Below, piece by piece: positions 14,978 through 23,262 of a DNA stretch of 64,000 bases. Source of the DNA: Desulfoluna spongiiphila (GTDB lineage Bacteria > Desulfobacterota > Desulfobacteria > Desulfobacterales > Desulfolunaceae). The stretch covers positions 492,581 to 556,580 of the forward strand of contig NZ_FMUX01000001.1 in NCBI RefSeq assembly GCF_900101345.1, in the 5' to 3' direction. Each line of letters starts with the position of its first letter. Positions within the stretch are counted from its first letter, which is position 1. The notes below the pieces were generated by a model. That model was not told where the DNA came from. It saw only the letters and a program-made list of their open reading frames with translations, and searched no databases. The translations under genes were made by a program, and so were the position numbers.

Positions 14978-15990
14978 TTCGAGACGGTGTCCACCCAGGT
15001 TGCGATCCACCCTTCGCCCTCGTTCATGATCTCAACGGGCGACAGCTGGAGGTTTTTCTCCGGCTTTACCGCATGGGAAAAGCTCTCGGGAAGGACCGTG
15101 GCGCTGTTGGCAGGAAACATGATGTTGGTCAGGGCGATCTCCTTCTGGAAGGTCTCGGAGAGCATGAAATCGATGAAGGCTTCGGCGGCCTTGCGATGGG
15201 GGGCCCCTTTGAGGATCCCGGCCCCTTCGATCTGCATGTAGTGCCCCTCTTTAAAGGCGGCGGCCTTGTAGCGATCGGTCTTCTCAAAGGCCACATGGTA
15301 GACGGGGCTGCTGCTGTAGCTCAGCACAACCGGGGCTTCGCCGTTGGTAAAGAGCCCGTACCCGGAGCTCCAGCTGTCCGTGATGGTAAGGATGCTGGGG
15401 GTCAGGCGCTTCCAGTACGTGGCAAAATCGTCGCCGTAGGCCGACACGGTCCAGAGGAGAAAGCCCAGGCCGGGTCCTGAGGTGCGGGGGTCCATGAGGA
15501 TGACGGACTTTTTGAAGCGCTCGGAGGTCAGGTCCTCAAGGCTTTTCGGCGGAGTCTTGACCACCTCGCTGTCGTAGATCATGGCGAAATAGCCGTAGTC
15601 ATAAGGGGTGACCTGGAACTCGGGGTCGAAGCGAAGGGACTCGGGCACCCGATTGATCCCTTTGGATCGGTAGGCAGAGAGAACCCCGGCCTTTTTCGCC
15701 TTGGCCAGGAGGTTGTTGTCGATGCCGATAACCACGTCGGCCTTGGGGTGGTCCTTCTCCAGCATGGCGCGCTGGAGCACCTGGCCGGAGCTGCCCACGG
15801 AGACCAGCTCCACCTTGATGCCGGTCATCTTTTCAAAGGAGGGAATCACCTTGGGGGCCAGACCCCACTCCGAGGCAAAGGAGTCGTAGGTATAAATCAC
15901 CAGCTTTTCGTTGTTTTTTTCACTCGCGGCATAGGCGGGCAGTGTCACAAGGCAAAGGCACAACACGGCCAGCATCACTCGTTTCATCAT
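14974..15990 (-). CDS. thiB: Thiamin-type ABC transporter substrate-binding protein
   Basis: The 338-residue periplasmic protein starts with a Sec signal (MMKRVMLAVLCLCLVTLPAYA). The mature part opens LVIYTYDSFASEWG and continues ADVVIGIDNNLL and YDYGYFAMIYDSE, a set I recognise from ThiB (E. coli has YTYDSFAADWG and LGLDNNLL). It would capture thiamin or its phosphates. Related type II binding proteins (FbpA, PotD) have different N-termini. The ATG at 15990 has AGAGG upstream; the longer frame adds an implausible basic leader. I found no TPP riboswitch upstream, which is odd for a thiamin gene and lowers certainty about the cargo. Confidence 0.8.
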   Translation of the reverse strand: MMKRVMLAVLCLCLVTLPAYAASEKNNEKLVIYTYDSFASEWGLAPKVIPSFEKMTGIKVELVSVGSSGQVLQRAMLEKDHPKADVVIGIDNNLLAKAKKAGVLSAYRSKGINRVPESLRFDPEFQVTPYDYGYFAMIYDSEVVKTPPKSLEDLTSERFKKSVILMDPRTSGPGLGFLLWTVSAYGDDFATYWKRLTPSILTITDSWSSGYGLFTNGEAPVVLSYSSSPVYHVAFEKTDRYKAAAFKEGHYMQIEGAGILKGAPHRKAAEAFIDFMLSETFQKEIALTNIMFPANSATVLPESFSHAVKPEKNLQLSPVEIMNEGEGWIATWVDTVSK

Positions 15991-16453
15991 GGTTAACCTC
16001 TTTTTCTCTTTGAATTCAGAAAAGGTTTGCAAAAACGTTGCAAGAACACCCTGCAGGCCATCGCAACACGTCCCCTGATGCCATGACCGCTTCACTTTTA
16101 TTTTCGAGGCCTTTCTCCGGATGGCCAGGTTTTTTCGGTGGCTGGCTCTTAAGTAGTCGGTGATCGCCGCCTGTGTCAACGGCTTTCTGGGGAAATGCCC
16201 AGGGGGGACAACCCACCGCCGGACCCGGCCTTTGCTGCCGGTGCCACCCTCCCATGGGCGCAGGAATCCGCAGGTGGCTTGGATTTCACTTTTCCGCGTC
16301 CCTTCCCCGAATGAAATATGGTATACATAAAGGATCTGATCCTCCCCCCTGACATCGCCTTTACCCGTTGCCCCGCCCCCTTTTCCCTGCGCCGCCCTTA
16401 CGCCATCGTACCCTGCACCCGTTGCAAGTCCGTAACATTAAGGGACACCCGTT
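15991..16453. promoter_or_regulatory. Divergent intergenic region, thiB and sensor kinase
   Basis: These 463 bases separate the minus-strand importer from the plus-strand kinase. On the minus strand a candidate -35 TTGACA with a weak -10-like TACTTA 18 bases on lies around 16150-16180. On the plus strand a TATACAT box occurs at 16322. I searched both strands for the conserved TPP-riboswitch blocks and saw none. No gene-sized frame is supported. Confidence 0.4.
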
Positions 16454-18892
16454 ATGACCCCAGCCCCCATACCCATCGCCAGGCATCGCCAAGGCCGCAA
16501 AAGGCCCGGAAGGCTCCGCTCCGTGGTTTGGGGGGTGGCGCTCTTTCTCCTGATCTGGCCCACGGCCCCCGTGCTCTCCGATGAAGAGCCCGATCCTGCC
16601 CTTGCCCCCCGCAGGGTGCTGCTTCTCTTCTCCTACCACCAGAGCCTGGTGTGGGAAGAGGAGATCTATCAGGCCGTCAAAAACGGATTCAACGGGGCAC
16701 CCTATCCCGTGGACCTTCACGTGGAGCACATGGACACCAAGCGGACGCCCTACGACGACGGCTACGAAGCCCAGCTCATGGACCTGTTCCGCCACAAGTT
16801 CTCCACCCTTCCCGTCGATCTTGTCATCGCCTGCGACAACAACGCCTTTGAGTTCATGCGTGCCCGCCACAAGGTTCTTTTTCCACGGACGCCCGTGATC
16901 TTTTGCGGGGTTAACTTCTTTCAGGATGAACAGATCGAGGCACTGCCCCTCTTCACCGGGGTGGCCGAAGCCTTTGACGCCCCCCGCACCCTTGATATCG
17001 CTTTGACCATCCACCCCCGGGCCACCCATGTCTACGTCCTGAATGACCACCTCCCCACGGGCCTTGCCTGGACCCGAACCATCCGGGAGCAGCTGAGGCC
17101 CTATGAAGACCGCCTTGCCATCACCTACCTGCCGGACCTCTCCATGGAAAACCTGGAAAGGCGCCTGGCCGCGTTGCCGTCCACGGCCATTCTTCTTATG
17201 GGGGTCTATTTTCGGGACGCCACCAACCGGTTTTTCCCCGAACAGGAAAGCATGAAGCGCATCTCACAGGCGTCAGCCGTTCCTGTCTACGGCCTCCTGG
17301 ACCTCTACCTCGGCCACGGGATGCTGGGGGGCAACCTCATCAACGGGACCAGCCAGGGGGAACAGGCCGTGCTCCTGGCCAGAAGAGTCCTTTCAGGAAC
17401 GCCGCCCTTTGCCATCCCCGTCGTCAAGAGCGGAGCCAACCTCAACCTCTTCGACCACCGTCAGATGGAGCGCTTCGGAATTTCCGAGGGCCTCCTGCCC
17501 GAGGGGAGCACCCTGGTCAACCGACCCTTCTCCTTTTATGCCGCCTACAAAACCCTGGTGTGGCTGGTGGGCGCCTACACCCTGCTCATCTCCACGGGGG
17601 TCTGCCTGCTCCTTATCCACCTGTCGGGTCGCAGAAAAATAGCCCGCGCCCTGGAGCAGTCCCGGACCCTTTTGGAACAGAAGGTCCATGAGCGCACCGC
17701 CCAGTTCAAAAAGGCCAAGGAGGAGGCCGAAGCGGCCAACCGGGCCAAGAGCACCTTCCTTGCCCACATGAGCCACGAGCTGCGCACCCCCCTCAATGCC
17801 ATCCTCGGGTTTTCCGGGCTCATCAAACAGGAGAAAAACCTCCCCGGCCGCCATGTGGAGAGCCTTGAGATTATCCTGAAAAACGGGGAACACCTCCTGG
17901 ATCTCATCAACGATGTGCTGGAGTTCACCAAAATAGAGGCCGGGGGCGTCACCGTGGTCAACACCCCCTTTCACCTGAAAAACTCCCTGGCCTCCATCCT
18001 GCAGGTCGTGACCCACCGGGCCGATGAAAAAAAGATCTCCTTTCACTGCACCTGGCAGGAAGGCCTCCCCGAAACCATCGTCGGAGACCGGCTCCGGCTC
18101 CGCCAGGTGCTGATGAACCTTTTGGGCAACGCCCTGAAATTCACAAAAACAGGCTACATCCACCTCTACGTCAACCACCGCCCGCACCCCGGGGAAGACG
18201 GCCTTCTGGACCTGTATTTTTACATTGAAGACACCGGCCTCGGCATCCCGGCCGAAGACATCGACGAAATTTTCGCCCCCTTTGCCCAGGGAAAGCGCAT
18301 GGACCACAACGAACCGGGCAGCGGCCTCGGCCTCACCATCTGCCGCCAGCTGGCCCGGCTCATGGCAGGGGACATCACCGTCACGAGCACACCGGGCAAG
18401 GGGTCCCTCTTCCTCTTCTCCCTGCGTACCCGGCAGGTGGCGTCTCCCTGCGCCCCTTCGGTCCGCCGCGCCACCGGGGGCTGTGCACCCGTAGAAGAGA
18501 CCCGGCGCATCCTGGTGGTGGATGACAACGCCACCAACCGCCTCTTTCTGGAGCGCCTCCTGGCCTCCTCGGGCTTTGAGGTGATCTGCGCCTCCGACGG
18601 CCGGGAAGCCGTCAAACGATTCCACAGCATCCGCCCCCACCTGATCTTCATGGACCTGAAAATGCCGGTGATGGACGGCATCGAGGCCACCAAACAGATC
18701 AAGGCCACCGCCGAAGGCGCCGTCACCCCCGTCATCGCCCTGACGGCCTGCACCCACGGCATGGACCGCCAGAAAGCCCTGAAGGCCGGATGCGATGATT
18801 TCCTGGGAAAACCCTTTAAAAAGGCCGCCCTTTTTTCCCTCATGGACACCTACCTCTCCCCGAAAGACGAGAGCCCTTCGGAGGATAACTAA
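16454..18892 (+). CDS. Hybrid sensor histidine kinase with periplasmic binding-protein-like sensor
   Basis: An 812-residue membrane kinase. After an N-terminal signal/anchor ([12 protein letters not shown]) comes a ~330-residue extracytoplasmic domain opening [27 protein letters not shown], typical of the ABC-substrate-binding-like sensor of deltaproteobacterial kinases. A second membrane helix ([20 protein letters not shown], about 355-375), a coiled linker, HisKA with the phospho-His in [14 protein letters not shown], a HATPase with DTGLGIP and GSGLGL, and a C-terminal receiver (VVDDNATN, phospho-Asp in FMDLKMP) follow. The phosphorelay output partner is not nearby. The ligand is unknown, and no stand-alone DNA-binding response regulator is adjacent. 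Confidence 0.9.
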   Translation: MTPAPIPIARHRQGRKRPGRLRSVVWGVALFLLIWPTAPVLSDEEPDPALAPRRVLLLFSYHQSLVWEEEIYQAVKNGFNGAPYPVDLHVEHMDTKRTPYDDGYEAQLMDLFRHKFSTLPVDLVIACDNNAFEFMRARHKVLFPRTPVIFCGVNFFQDEQIEALPLFTGVAEAFDAPRTLDIALTIHPRATHVYVLNDHLPTGLAWTRTIREQLRPYEDRLAITYLPDLSMENLERRLAALPSTAILLMGVYFRDATNRFFPEQESMKRISQASAVPVYGLLDLYLGHGMLGGNLINGTSQGEQAVLLARRVLSGTPPFAIPVVKSGANLNLFDHRQMERFGISEGLLPEGSTLVNRPFSFYAAYKTLVWLVGAYTLLISTGVCLLLIHLSGRRKIARALEQSRTLLEQKVHERTAQFKKAKEEAEAANRAKSTFLAHMSHELRTPLNAILGFSGLIKQEKNLPGRHVESLEIILKNGEHLLDLINDVLEFTKIEAGGVTVVNTPFHLKNSLASILQVVTHRADEKKISFHCTWQEGLPETIVGDRLRLRQVLMNLLGNALKFTKTGYIHLYVNHRPHPGEDGLLDLYFYIEDTGLGIPAEDIDEIFAPFAQGKRMDHNEPGSGLGLTICRQLARLMAGDITVTSTPGKGSLFLFSLRTRQVASPCAPSVRRATGGCAPVEETRRILVVDDNATNRLFLERLLASSGFEVICASDGREAVKRFHSIRPHLIFMDLKMPVMDGIEATKQIKATAEGAVTPVIALTACTHGMDRQKALKAGCDDFLGKPFKKAALFSLMDTYLSPKDESPSEDN

Positions 18893-18932
18893 GGGCCGCC
18901 GGAGGCCTCTTCAGTCGGACTGCGGCGGTCAC

Positions 18933-18970
18933 AAAAAAAGCGCCCTGATCGATCACATGACCGGGGCGCT
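18933..18970 (-). terminator. Intrinsic terminator after the SCP2-like gene
   Basis: On the minus strand the arms AGCGCCCC and GGGCGCT form a GC-rich stem followed directly by seven T residues. It lies 20 bases after the stop of the minus-strand SCP2-like gene and between convergent genes. Confidence 0.8.
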
Positions 18971-18989
18971 GTGGGGGAAAAACCGGGGT

Positions 18990-19424
18990 TCAAGAGGCAA
19001 AATTCAGCTGGAGGTGCTTTGCCATGTAGGCGAACTTGGCCAGGTAGTTGAGATTGCCGGTGTAGGAGATCTCGTTGTCCAGGATGGCTTTGATGATGTC
19101 GGGGTTTTCGCTGAAGAGAAACCGGCGCAGGGCCTTTCCGTCTTTGAAGACAATGGTGACGTCGGCCTCGTCCACGGCCCGGTTTTTCACCTTCATCCGG
19201 GAGCCGTCGAAAAGGGCCGAGGCGGCGATCCTTCCGTCGCGGCTGGTAAAGGCATAGCGGCCTTGAAACCCCTCGATGTTCCGCCGAAAGTCCCGATCCA
19301 GGATAAAGGCAAACCGCATAAGGCTCAAAAGGGTTTCAAGGAAAAGGTCCATGGCCCGGGAGTTGATCAGACCTACGGCCCCTTTCACCCGGTGTTCGAT
19401 GAGCCGTCGCTTAAAAAAATTCAT
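18990..19424 (-). CDS. SCP2-like small protein coupled to the glycyl-radical enzyme
   Basis: The 144-residue protein begins at an ATG preceded by AAGGAG that overlaps the stop of the glycyl-radical gene by 14 bases, so it is translationally coupled to it. The middle and C-terminal parts (ADVTIVFKDGKALRRFLF, then ISYTGNLNYLAKFAYM) resemble SCP2 sterol-carrier-type domains, which form a hydrophobic tunnel. No signal peptide or metal site is visible. The coupling suggests it helps the enzyme, for example by holding a hydrophobic substrate or product, but that is an inference. A strong terminator follows. Confidence 0.65.
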   Translation of the reverse strand: MNFFKRRLIEHRVKGAVGLINSRAMDLFLETLLSLMRFAFILDRDFRRNIEGFQGRYAFTSRDGRIAASALFDGSRMKVKNRAVDEADVTIVFKDGKALRRFLFSENPDIIKAILDNEISYTGNLNYLAKFAYMAKHLQLNFAS

Positions 19425-21891
19425 CGGGTCTCTCCTTGGCCGTAAAGGGCAGGGGGACGGCCCGGCCGCTTGCCAGGTCGTACTGGGTTCGCGTAATGAG
19501 CTCATCCTGCATGGCCTCGGACAGGTCGCGGAAGTAGGCGGAGTACCCGGAAACCCGGACGATCATCTCCGGGTCCAGGGCGGGGTTCGCCTTCACCGCC
19601 ATAAGCCATTCATAGGTCTGGACGTTGAACTGCACCTGGAGCCCCCCTTCCCTGAAGTAGGCGTCCACCATGCTGCCGAACCGGTCAATGTACGCCCCCC
19701 GGTCTTCCCCCGGAGCACGGGGCGTGTATTTAATGTTCAACGCCTCCCCGCCGGGAATACACCGGCCCGAAAGGCAGGCCACGTTGCGAAAGGCCTCTGT
19801 GAGGCTCGGCGCGGCCTGGGATGCCGGGGTGATCCCGCTGGAAAAGGGCTCCCGGGCCTTGCGTCCGTGGGGCATGGCCCCGGCCAGCTTACCCTGGCCC
19901 GCGTGGGTGGTCATGGTCCAATAGGCAGGCCGGTAGCGGCCCCCCCGGTAGTTGATGTGCTCCTGATAGACATCGTAAATAAACTGCACGAGATTCCTGG
20001 CATTTTTCACGGCCACCGGGGCATCGGTGCCGAACCGAGGGGTGCGGTTGGCGAGCCAGAGCCTCACCACTTCCTGGCCCGGCTTCTCGAAATTGTGGGC
20101 CACGGCATCCATCATCTCGACCATGGTCACGCGCTTTTCCCGGAAGACCCCGTACTCGACGGCATTCAAGCTGTCGCACACATCGGGAAAGGCCACGTGG
20201 GTCCCCCCGGAGGAGTTGTAACGCGCCCCGCCGAACACCAGGTCCATGCCCTTCTCCATGGGGCCCTTGAACAGGCCGGAGAGAAGGGGGCTGGGCAGGA
20301 TCTCCTGGTGCACGCGACCAAAACACTCGTTGAGTTCGATGGCCTGCTCCAAAAGCCACTTCAACTGCGTCTTAAAGGCCTCCCAGAACGCCTCAAAGGA
20401 GGTAAACCCGGCGGGGTTCCCGGTCACCGGGCCGATCTGAGCATCTCCGGTGAGGGTCCGTTTTCCATTGAGAAACGTCATCTCAAGGGCCGCTTCCAGA
20501 TTGAACATGATGGAGGACGAGGCCACGAAATCCCTGCCTGCGCTGGCCAGCTCCACGCACCCCACGATGGCGTAATCCCGGGCGTCCGGCTCGGTCACCC
20601 CCTGGTTCCTCAAGGTCTCGATATCGGCCACGTCGTTGTGAAACGCAGGAATGGCCCCGGTGCTTTCGATCACCTCGGACACACGGTCCCTGTACGCCCT
20701 GCTGTTCTTTTCCACATGGTACCTGGCATTGACGCTGGGGTCCCTCAGCCGCATCAGCTCGGTCACCTTCAGAAGAATGTAGGTCAGATCGTTGACCGCG
20801 TCGTCGCCTTCCGGGCTTATCCCCCCCAGGGTCACGGCCGGTGTGGACCCGGAGCCACCCCAGAGCCTCTCGGCCGTCTCCGGCACAAGGTTGGTGTTGT
20901 CGGCGAGCTTGAGCCAGAGGCAGCACCCCAGCTCCAGGGCCCCTTCAGGGGTGAGCCGCCCTTCATCCACGTCCCGCCGGTACCAGGGGTAGAGGACCTG
21001 GTCCAGCCGCCCGGGGCTCATGGCCATATTGATGTTCTCTCCGTGGATCCCCACCTGGCAGAGCCAGAGGCTGTTCACCGCCTCCCGAAAGGTCCGTGCC
21101 GGCTTGGCCGGAACCCGGGAGCACACCTCGGCCATCTCCAGATAATGTGCCCGGCGAAGGGGATCGGCCTCGGTGGCTGCTAGGGTCCGGGCCGCCTCGG
21201 AGAGGCGCACGGCGTAAGCCACGATACCCGCCATGGCGATCTGAACGGCCCGGTAAAAGTCCCGGGCCATGGCATCCGAGGCTCTCTTCTCCCGCTGGGC
21301 GGCATCGGCGATGACAAAGGAGAGCCCCTTGGCAAGGGCCGTCTCAAAATGGGGCACGCAATGGGAAATGCACCCGGCCTTGCCGTTGATGTAAAAGACG
21401 ATCTTCTCCATCAGCCTGAGGGACAAGGGGTTGCCGTATTTTTTCCGGGTTACTTCAAGGACGGTGCGGTCCATCCAGTAGGGAAAAATCTCGAAATTAC
21501 AGATGTGGGCGTCTTCTTTGGAGAGTGTCTGGGGGTTGACCTTGCGGTGGCTGATGGTCTCCAGCTCCGGCCAGAGGGTGAGCCCTAAAAGCTCGGGGTA
21601 AAGGGGAGCCCCCAGGGGTTTGGAGGTGGTGGATCCGGCCAGGAGGTTGTCGTCTAAAAAAAGGGGGTCCCGGTTTCCCAGGTAATGGTTCACGGCCCGG
21701 GCCCGGGAGATGATCATGGGCTCCCCTTCGGGCCTTAGGTTTTTCATGTAATCGGTCACCCATCGGGCGCGTTCGATGCACACCTCGGTGCCTGTGTTGA
21801 AATGCGCCTCCCGAAGGGCGCGAACCCGGGGCAGGGTGTCCAGGAAAACATGGGACAATGCCGGGTCCGTCAGAGTCACTCTCTCCGCCAT
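19411..21891 (-). CDS. Glycyl-radical enzyme (PFL/diol-dehydratase superfamily), substrate unknown
   Basis: The 826-residue protein has both signatures of an active glycyl-radical enzyme: the thiyl cysteine Cys445 in VGCVELASAG with the C-x-E pattern of eliminases and lyases, and the C-terminal radical loop RVSGYSAYF with Gly782. The start ATG has AGGAGG 5 bases upstream. Length and the C-x-E motif place it with CutC, HypD, glycerol dehydratase and benzylsuccinate-synthase-like enzymes rather than pyruvate formate-lyase, which has Cys-Cys. The residues after C-x-E do not match a subgroup I can name. No radical-SAM activase lies in the window, so activation must come from elsewhere. Confidence 0.9.
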   Translation of the reverse strand: MAERVTLTDPALSHVFLDTLPRVRALREAHFNTGTEVCIERARWVTDYMKNLRPEGEPMIISRARAVNHYLGNRDPLFLDDNLLAGSTTSKPLGAPLYPELLGLTLWPELETISHRKVNPQTLSKEDAHICNFEIFPYWMDRTVLEVTRKKYGNPLSLRLMEKIVFYINGKAGCISHCVPHFETALAKGLSFVIADAAQREKRASDAMARDFYRAVQIAMAGIVAYAVRLSEAARTLAATEADPLRRAHYLEMAEVCSRVPAKPARTFREAVNSLWLCQVGIHGENINMAMSPGRLDQVLYPWYRRDVDEGRLTPEGALELGCCLWLKLADNTNLVPETAERLWGGSGSTPAVTLGGISPEGDDAVNDLTYILLKVTELMRLRDPSVNARYHVEKNSRAYRDRVSEVIESTGAIPAFHNDVADIETLRNQGVTEPDARDYAIVGCVELASAGRDFVASSSIMFNLEAALEMTFLNGKRTLTGDAQIGPVTGNPAGFTSFEAFWEAFKTQLKWLLEQAIELNECFGRVHQEILPSPLLSGLFKGPMEKGMDLVFGGARYNSSGGTHVAFPDVCDSLNAVEYGVFREKRVTMVEMMDAVAHNFEKPGQEVVRLWLANRTPRFGTDAPVAVKNARNLVQFIYDVYQEHINYRGGRYRPAYWTMTTHAGQGKLAGAMPHGRKAREPFSSGITPASQAAPSLTEAFRNVACLSGRCIPGGEALNIKYTPRAPGEDRGAYIDRFGSMVDAYFREGGLQVQFNVQTYEWLMAVKANPALDPEMIVRVSGYSAYFRDLSEAMQDELITRTQYDLASGRAVPLPFTAKERPDEFF

Positions 21892-22005
21892 AACACCTCC
21901 TGGTCCGAGCGGCTCATCGCCCGGCACATTGGGGTCGGTCGTTGGTTTTCGTTAAAGGCGGGTCACACGCTGAAGGCAGGGGCCATCGGGGAAAATAACA
22001 GACTA

Positions 22006-22034
22006 TATTTAAATCATATCGAGCCATTTATCAA
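22006..22034 (-). promoter_or_regulatory. Candidate sigma-70 promoter of the glycyl-radical gene
   Basis: On the minus strand TTGATA (22034-22029) and TAAATA (22011-22006) are separated by 17 bases inside an AT-rich island (GATATGATTTAAATATAG) that stands out from the GC-rich surroundings. It lies about 115 bases upstream of the glycyl-radical start. The -10 box is only a partial match. I saw no sigma-54 box here although a sigma-54 activator is nearby. Confidence 0.4.
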
Positions 22035-22173
22035 CGGCGAAAAAAAGCGGAAAAAGCCCTCGCTGCCCCGGACCGCATCCCCCCGGGGAGGTATGGGCAA
22101 TGCATTTATTTTTTTTAATATTCCAGAAAAATCGAATCATCTGGACGTGCAACGGATTCACCGCCCCCCTTTG

Positions 22174-22911
22174 CTAAGCCTCCGGGTCCCTGGCCGCAAG
22201 GATGGTTTCGTCATCATAGACAGGGACAATGATCTGGCCGGGCTTCACCACAAGGAACCGCCCCTCGTCCCAGGGGCCTTCCAGAAGATCTGTCAGGAGC
22301 CGTTTGTCCCCTGTGATCTCGTCATACTCCCAGCCCTGCCAGCGGGCCGCATCCTTTGTCTTCTGGCGGGCTTCCGTGCTGTCTGTCATCCCCAGCTCAA
22401 CAAAAGCGGCCCGCTTGTAATGGGCCACGGACTGTCGGTCCAGCTCGGCCAGGCGCTTTGCCTTTTTCTCCCCGTATTTTTCCGTGTAGTCCCGGATCAG
22501 CCTGGCATGGCGATCCGGTCCCCGGACCTCGCCCCCATCCACGCTGCCCGGCATATACCAGTAGGTGTCGGGGCGCTGGGCAAAGTGGCGGCGGTACCTC
22601 TCGGCAGACCCAAGGAACAGGGTCACGCAGTCATGGGCCCTGGGAATCACCAGGGGAATCGATCCGGCCCGGATCTCCGCAAGCCCTTTGCTGCAAAGGC
22701 CGTAGCCCAGGAGAATGACTTCATGGCTCTCGTCCACCCGGTCCACAGCCTCCTGAATGGCGGTGTGAAGGAGCTTCGGGGTGTCGTGCAGCCCCATCTC
22801 GATGAAGGACAAGGTGGTGTGATGCCGACACCGGGCGGCCAGGTGCGTGGCCTCCTCCGTCATCACGCTGCATCCGATAAACGCCTGTCTGCGGGGCGCA
22901 GGGGTATCCAT
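22174..22911 (-). CDS. DUF1638-family protein
   Basis: The 245-residue cytoplasmic protein has the family hallmarks EVILLGYGLCSKGL (residues about 62-75), LVIPRAHDCVTLFLGS and DTYWYMPGSVDGG. The conserved Cys, His-Asp-Cys and Gly-rich loops could bind a metal or small molecule. DUF1638 proteins have no proven activity; they are often encoded near corrinoid methyltransferases in methanogens and other anaerobes. Here it lies 280 bases upstream of the glycyl-radical gene on the same strand. The ATG at 22911 follows GGGAGG. Confidence 0.8.
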   Translation of the reverse strand: MDTPAPRRQAFIGCSVMTEEATHLAARCRHHTTLSFIEMGLHDTPKLLHTAIQEAVDRVDESHEVILLGYGLCSKGLAEIRAGSIPLVIPRAHDCVTLFLGSAERYRRHFAQRPDTYWYMPGSVDGGEVRGPDRHARLIRDYTEKYGEKKAKRLAELDRQSVAHYKRAAFVELGMTDSTEARQKTKDAARWQGWEYDEITGDKRLLTDLLEGPWDEGRFLVVKPGQIIVPVYDDETILAARDPEA

Positions 22912-22960
22912 ATCCGGCCTCCCGGGTTCTTTGGAACCATTCAGATCCTAAAAAACACCC

Positions 22961-23127
22961 CCCGGCGGCTAGGTGTGCCACCTTGAGAGCAGGGTGCGAC
23001 TGCGGTTTTCCCTTCGTTCCTAAGGGAAAACCACAGTCGCCTTTGATTCAGGTTAGCCTGAATTTGTTCTTAAAGCCTGTTTATCAAACGTTTCAAAAAC
23101 TTGGCCACCGGCAGGGTCGCCGGAGGC
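22961..23127 (-). repeat. Dispersed ~170-bp inverted-repeat element, type A, copy 2
   Basis: This 167-bp copy is inverted relative to copy 1. Its ends are a degenerate CCCGGCGGC at 22961 and CGCCGGAGGC ending at 23127. The core hairpin is nearly perfect: GCGACTGCGGTTTTCCC, TTCGTTCCTAA, GGGAAAACCACAGTCGC. The hairpin changes are compensatory: both arms differ from copy 1 yet still pair. Confidence 0.8.
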
Positions 23128-23203
23128 ATAAGCTGAACAGTTACCTTTTTTTTTAACCCTGTCCCCCCAGTCTGCCAGCCCGCCACCCGTGCTGCAAACA
23201 AAA

Positions 23204-23233
23204 AAGGCGTGCCCCTCAAGGAAGGCACGCCTT
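23204..23233 (-). terminator. Intrinsic terminator of the sigma-54 activator gene
   Basis: A 10-bp perfect stem, AAGGCGTGCC / GGCACGCCTT, with a 10-base loop. On the minus strand it is followed by seven T residues, and it sits 30 bases after the regulator's stop codon. A-rich flanks on both sides could make it bidirectional. Confidence 0.85.
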
Positions 23234-23262
23234 AAAAAATCGCCACACGGTCTGTGGGGTGT

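Noticed and set aside
15991..16453. TPP riboswitch upstream of thiB
   Set aside because: I looked on both strands for the conserved CUGAGA and ACCUGAU blocks and found neither; only a weak promoter-like pair is visible.
19276..21183. Long open frame on the plus strand across the glycyl-radical gene
   Set aside because: It is antisense to a protein with all its signatures, with low-complexity composition and no recognisable domain.
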